The notes beneath the pieces were generated by a model, which saw only the letters and a list, made by a program, of their open reading frames with translations, made no database searches and was not told the origin of the DNA. From contig JAFTYP010000010.1 of NCBI GenBank assembly GCA_017461345.1, positions 1-55,752 on the forward strand: a stretch of 55,752 nucleotides of DNA. The letters are read 5' to 3'. The position numbers and the translations under genes are program-made. How positions within the stretch are numbered: position 1 is the first letter of the stretch; each line of letters opens with the position of its first letter. Positions 53,348-55,752 of the stretch are shown piece after piece. The stretch comes from Bacteroidaceae bacterium (lineage in GTDB: Bacteria; Bacteroidota; Bacteroidia; Bacteroidales; Bacteroidaceae).

Positions 53348-54430
53348 TTACCACTCTTCGGGCAGGACGATGTTCTCTATGTCTTGAGCCTCTTCGAAGA
53401 GCGGAGCGATGTCGTCGTCTGTAAAGCCGGCAATGCCGCAACCGATACGGGTAACGAGGAAGGTCAGTTCCGGATGCTCTTGGGCAAAGCGTATGAACTC
53501 GTCCACATAAGGGCGAATGGTCTCCACTCCGCCTTGCATGGTGGGTATGGCATAACTCTGTCCGTGCAGGCCGACGCCTTCTCCCCATATGGCTCCAAAC
53601 TTCTGGAACGCCACACGTGCGGCTCCTCCGCCATGCATTCCCCTCAGATTGCTGCCGAATACAAATATCTCGCCGGGTTGCAACTCTGTAATAAACTCTG
53701 GTGTAGTACGTTTTTTCTGCATAGGCTCGATGCTTCCAGGTAGTATTATACTGTAATCACTGCTGTCAGAACTTCTTTCACGGAGGCTTGAGTACCTGAT
53801 ACCAGAATCTTCGTAAGAGGCTTCAACTGCCATTATCTCCGGCATCTCCAACTCCATGTCGAAGTTCTTTCGGAAATATGGTATCAAGATGTCTTCCTTC
53901 AACTTTTTGACTTTCTGTGATATTGCCGAAGGTGTCAGTTTCATCCGCTCTGCAATCTCCTTCTCTTTATAACCTTTAATGAAGAGCAGGTATATGATTA
54001 ACCTCCCTTCACGACCCATGGGCATATGTTCACAGACATCAGCCAGCATACGGTTGAAATGCAATCGGAGGTCGCTTGTCGAATCGAACGAACGCAGATA
54101 GTCCTTGAACGTTATGCTGCCATACTCTTTCCGATGCCACTTCAAGGCATCCAACACCACATAGCGAAATCCGTTGATGAGCCACGTCTTCAAGGTTACG
54201 TTAGGCGAATGGTCTTCCAGAGGCTTCCAGTCATGTTCCATCAGGTAAATAGCATACTGGTGTGCCAGCGACATGAAGTCGAGATTCTCCTTCTCGCTCA
54301 ACTGATAACGACGGTCGAACAGATAATAACCCGCTCGGCAGTAACCGTAGAAGTACTTTCGGATAATCTGGGAATCGCCTTCGCGAAATCCACTGATTAT
54401 GGCTTCGTCGGATAGGTTTTGGTAGTACAT
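53348..54430 (-). CDS. Sigma-factor-like protein fused to macro-like (A1S_2505-type) domain
   Basis: About 360 aa from the ATG at 54430; an in-frame codon at 54457 lies in the putative promoter. Residues 1-190 look like a sigma-70/ECF-type factor: LSDEAIISGFREGDSQIIRK and CRAGYYLFDRRYQ for region 2, then GYKEKEIAERMKLTPSAISQ (153-172) as a region 4 helix-turn-helix. Residues 191-243 are a polar linker. Residues 244-360 form a macro-like domain of the type annotated as A1S_2505-family phage protein: IFVFGSNLRGMHGGGAARVA, GEGVGLHGQSYAIPT, FLVTRIGCGIAGFTDDDIA. The reading frame is uninterrupted, so the fusion is real in this sequence. It could link transcription control to ADP-ribose or a related nucleotide; that is inference. 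The vWA gene is divergent from it. Confidence 0.8.
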   Translation of the reverse strand: MYYQNLSDEAIISGFREGDSQIIRKYFYGYCRAGYYLFDRRYQLSEKENLDFMSLAHQYAIYLMEHDWKPLEDHSPNVTLKTWLINGFRYVVLDALKWHRKEYGSITFKDYLRSFDSTSDLRLHFNRMLADVCEHMPMGREGRLIIYLLFIKGYKEKEIAERMKLTPSAISQKVKKLKEDILIPYFRKNFDMELEMPEIMAVEASYEDSGIRYSSLRERSSDSSDYSIILPGSIEPMQKKRTTPEFITELQPGEIFVFGSNLRGMHGGGAARVAFQKFGAIWGEGVGLHGQSYAIPTMQGGVETIRPYVDEFIRFAQEHPELTFLVTRIGCGIAGFTDDDIAPLFEEAQDIENIVLPEEW

Positions 54431-54446
54431 TTTATAGTTGTTTTTG

Positions 54447-54454
54447 CGAAAATA
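54447..54454 (-). promoter_or_regulatory. Possible -7 element TATTTTCG before the sigma-macro gene
   Basis: TATTTTCG on the minus strand, 17 bp before the ATG, is the same variant seen before the mannose operon. No convincing -33 is present. Confidence 0.35.
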
Positions 54455-54553
54455 CAAAAAAAATCACACAGCCACTTAATTTTTCTGCAAAAACTTCTTC
54501 AAAGTAATAAAGACATGTCTCAAGAGAATATAAACCCATTAAAAACAACAGTC

Positions 54554-55192
54554 ATGAAAAAGAACGAAACAAAACGAGTGCACAACCTGATTATCGTCGA
54601 CGAGAGCGGCTCGATGTGTGTCATACGCAAGCAAGCCTTCTGCGGCATGAACGAAACCTTGCAGACAATACGACAGATGCAGAAGAAGTTCCCCAACCAA
54701 AAACAAAGCGTCACGCTGCTGACCTTCGACTCCGGTCACACCACATGGCACTACGACAATACGCCCGCTTCGCAAACAAAAGACCTCTCCTGGAAGGCAT
54801 ACAACCCGGGTGGAGCCACACCGCTTTACGATGCCATAGGAAAAGGAATATCAAAGGTGAACGCACAAGTGAACGAAGGCGACCATGTACTCGTAACCAT
54901 CATCACCGACGGAGAAGAAAACAGTTCCCAGGAGTGGACGTTGAGAATGGTTCGCAACATGATAGAGAAACTCAAGAAACAAGGCTGGACCTTCACACTG
55001 ATAGGCACAGACAACCTCGACGTGGAGTCCATGGCACGCTCCTTCGCCATAGAAGAACACCTGGAATTCCAGCAGGACGAAGCAGGCACACGTGCCATGT
55101 TTGCAAGAGAACAACGCAGTCGCGAACGCTATAACAGCAACATCAATGCTTGTCAAAACATACCTTCAGGCAGTTTCTTCAACGAAGACTGA
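54554..55192 (+). CDS. von Willebrand factor A (vWA) domain protein
   Basis: A 212-aa cytoplasmic protein that is nearly all a vWA domain. The metal-ion-dependent adhesion site is complete: DESGS (Asp16, Ser18, Ser20), Thr89 in GGATPLYDAIG, and Asp119 in TIITDGEENSS. An earlier ATG at 54515 (MSQENINPLKTTV) is also possible; the A-rich leader before 54554 favours the shorter form only weakly. No signal peptide or membrane segment. It is divergent from the sigma-macro gene with about 120 bp or less between them. vWA proteins without other domains often act with AAA ATPases, Ter-type stress proteins or defence modules; no such partner is visible here. Confidence 0.85.
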   Translation: MKKNETKRVHNLIIVDESGSMCVIRKQAFCGMNETLQTIRQMQKKFPNQKQSVTLLTFDSGHTTWHYDNTPASQTKDLSWKAYNPGGATPLYDAIGKGISKVNAQVNEGDHVLVTIITDGEENSSQEWTLRMVRNMIEKLKKQGWTFTLIGTDNLDVESMARSFAIEEHLEFQQDEAGTRAMFAREQRSRERYNSNINACQNIPSGSFFNED

Positions 55193-55259
55193 ACCCACAC
55201 ACCACACTTTGGCATTAGAGACTTGCCATGTCTCACAGTCAAACCGCATGTAACCTTAG

Positions 55260-55287
55260 GGTGGGAGAGATTTCCTCTCCCACCTTT
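55260..55287 (+). terminator. Intrinsic terminator after the vWA gene
   Basis: GGTGGGAGAG (55260-55269) pairs perfectly with CTCTCCCACC (55275-55284) around ATTTC, then TTT. The T-tract is short. Confidence 0.75.
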
Positions 55288-55427
55288 GATGTCTCGTCAG
55301 TAAAAGAATTTATCTTCTCCTAAATGATTATAACAGGAAATTTGTTTGTCGTTTGTAACAAAAATCCTAACTTTACACCCAAACAATAACATTTACCATC
55401 ACGAACAAAGACTTCGCAACCGAGTCT

Positions 55428-55435
55428 TACCTTTG
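55428..55435 (+). promoter_or_regulatory. -7 element TACCTTTG before the WYL gene
   Basis: TACCTTTG lies 26 bp before the ATG at 55462. A second weaker match (TAACTTTA, 55369-55376) lies upstream after a TTTG-containing stretch. Confidence 0.5.
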
Positions 55436-55461
55436 CAGCAGAAATCAAAAAGCACAAGAAT

Positions 55462-55752
55462 ATGCCTTCAAACAAGAACGCCCTAATACGATATAAGTTT
55501 CTGGACAGACTACTTTCGGATCGCCATCATTTCTATGACAGAAAGACTCTGTGGGAGAAAGTGAATGAAATGTTAGATGACGCAGGGTTCAAGCAGGTAA
55601 CTCGTCGTTGTATAGAAACAGATATCATTGACCTGAAGGATGCTCCTTTCAGAGCACCTATTGAAGTGTATAAAAAGAATGGGAGGGAATGCCTTAGGTA
55701 TGAAAGAGGCTTTTCAATATTCAAAGAAGAATTAACCTGGCAGGAACGTAAC
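55462..55752 (+). CDS. WYL-family regulator, N-terminal part (runs off the edge)
   Basis: The frame is open from the ATG at 55462 to the window end (97 codons, incomplete). The start MPSNKNALIRYKFLDRLLSD is like the opening of Bacteroidetes WYL-domain transcription regulators (typically NALIRYKTLD...), followed by a helix-turn-helix-like segment (LWEKVNEMLDDAGFKQVTRR) and the expected switch to IRYERGFSIF-like strands (here LRYERGFSIFKEELTW). WYL regulators often control defence, CRISPR or stress genes. The WYL domain itself would lie beyond the window, so the call rests on the N-terminal part only. Confidence 0.65.
   Translation, partial: MPSNKNALIRYKFLDRLLSDRHHFYDRKTLWEKVNEMLDDAGFKQVTRRCIETDIIDLKDAPFRAPIEVYKKNGRECLRYERGFSIFKEELTWQERN

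Noticed and set aside
53145..53588. 148-residue N-terminal extension of the AddA-like protein
   Set aside because: It covers a family B array and the end of the sigma-macro gene in antisense; the conserved helicase start MEQSLSIYKASAGSGKT lies at 53144.

Overview
The window looks like a chromosome segment of a gut- or rumen-type member of Bacteroidales, probably Prevotellaceae (genus not resolvable by eye). The evidence is: Bacteroidetes-type promoters (TTTG, about 19 bp, TAnnTTTG) upstream of many genes; no obvious Shine-Dalgarno sequences; a BspA-like leucine-rich-repeat fragment; C-terminal tails resembling type IX secretion sorting domains; many glycoside hydrolases; and Bacteroidetes-type AddAB, LolE-like, DUF4956 and DUF3472 proteins. 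I saw no tRNA, rRNA, CRISPR array or transposase gene.

Layout. 0-1 kb: 5'-truncated BspA-like remnant. 1.3-4.9 kb: secreted GH92 and GH125 alpha-mannosidases. 5.1-9.6 kb: long-chain acyl-CoA ligase and a transglutaminase-like lipoprotein. 9.7-15 kb: polysaccharide flippase (minus), then exonuclease III, two cytochrome c maturation proteins (ResB-like, CcsA-like), a Dabb protein and RfbA. 15-19.6 kb (minus): a surface/polyphosphate-like cluster of VTC domain, DUF4956, DUF2490, a small sorting-domain protein and a Cthe_2159-type beta-helix protein. 19.7-22.1 kb: frr, rsgA, argB. 22.4-26.4 kb (minus): mannose/hexose operon of an extended phosphomannose isomerase, a frameshifted ROK kinase and an MFS sugar transporter. 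26.7-36.1 kb: exported C1 peptidase; rbfA, LolE-like permease and radical-SAM maturase; then AraC regulator, GH5 mannanase, Xaa-Pro aminopeptidase and a second exported C1 peptidase. 36.6-41.3 kb: SPFH protein, then etfB, etfA and acyl-CoA dehydrogenase. 41.7-46.8 kb: convergent DUF3472 and GH127-like secreted proteins. 47-53.1 kb (minus): AddB/AddA-type recombination nuclease. 53.3-55.75 kb: a sigma-factor/macro-like fusion, a divergent von Willebrand A protein, and the start of a WYL regulator that runs off the right edge.

Two features stand out. First, the intergenic gaps carry two families of short arrays with an exact 22-bp period. Family A (six loci) is built on the palindrome GGTTAACC and in some copies is flanked by an 18-bp inverted repeat, AAACATCTACTGCCAAGT. 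Family B (three loci) is built on AACTTGCCCRAC plus TTCTCTGCAG. Neither can be coding, because 22 is not a multiple of 3, and both generate false small ORFs and false N-terminal extensions. Second, the right end holds an unusual sigma-macro fusion next to a vWA protein and a WYL regulator, which could be the edge of a stress or defence island.

Metabolic theme: the mannosidases GH92 and GH125, the GH5 mannanase and the MFS-ROK-isomerase operon fit release, import, phosphorylation and isomerisation of mannose. No SusC/SusD pair is present in the window.
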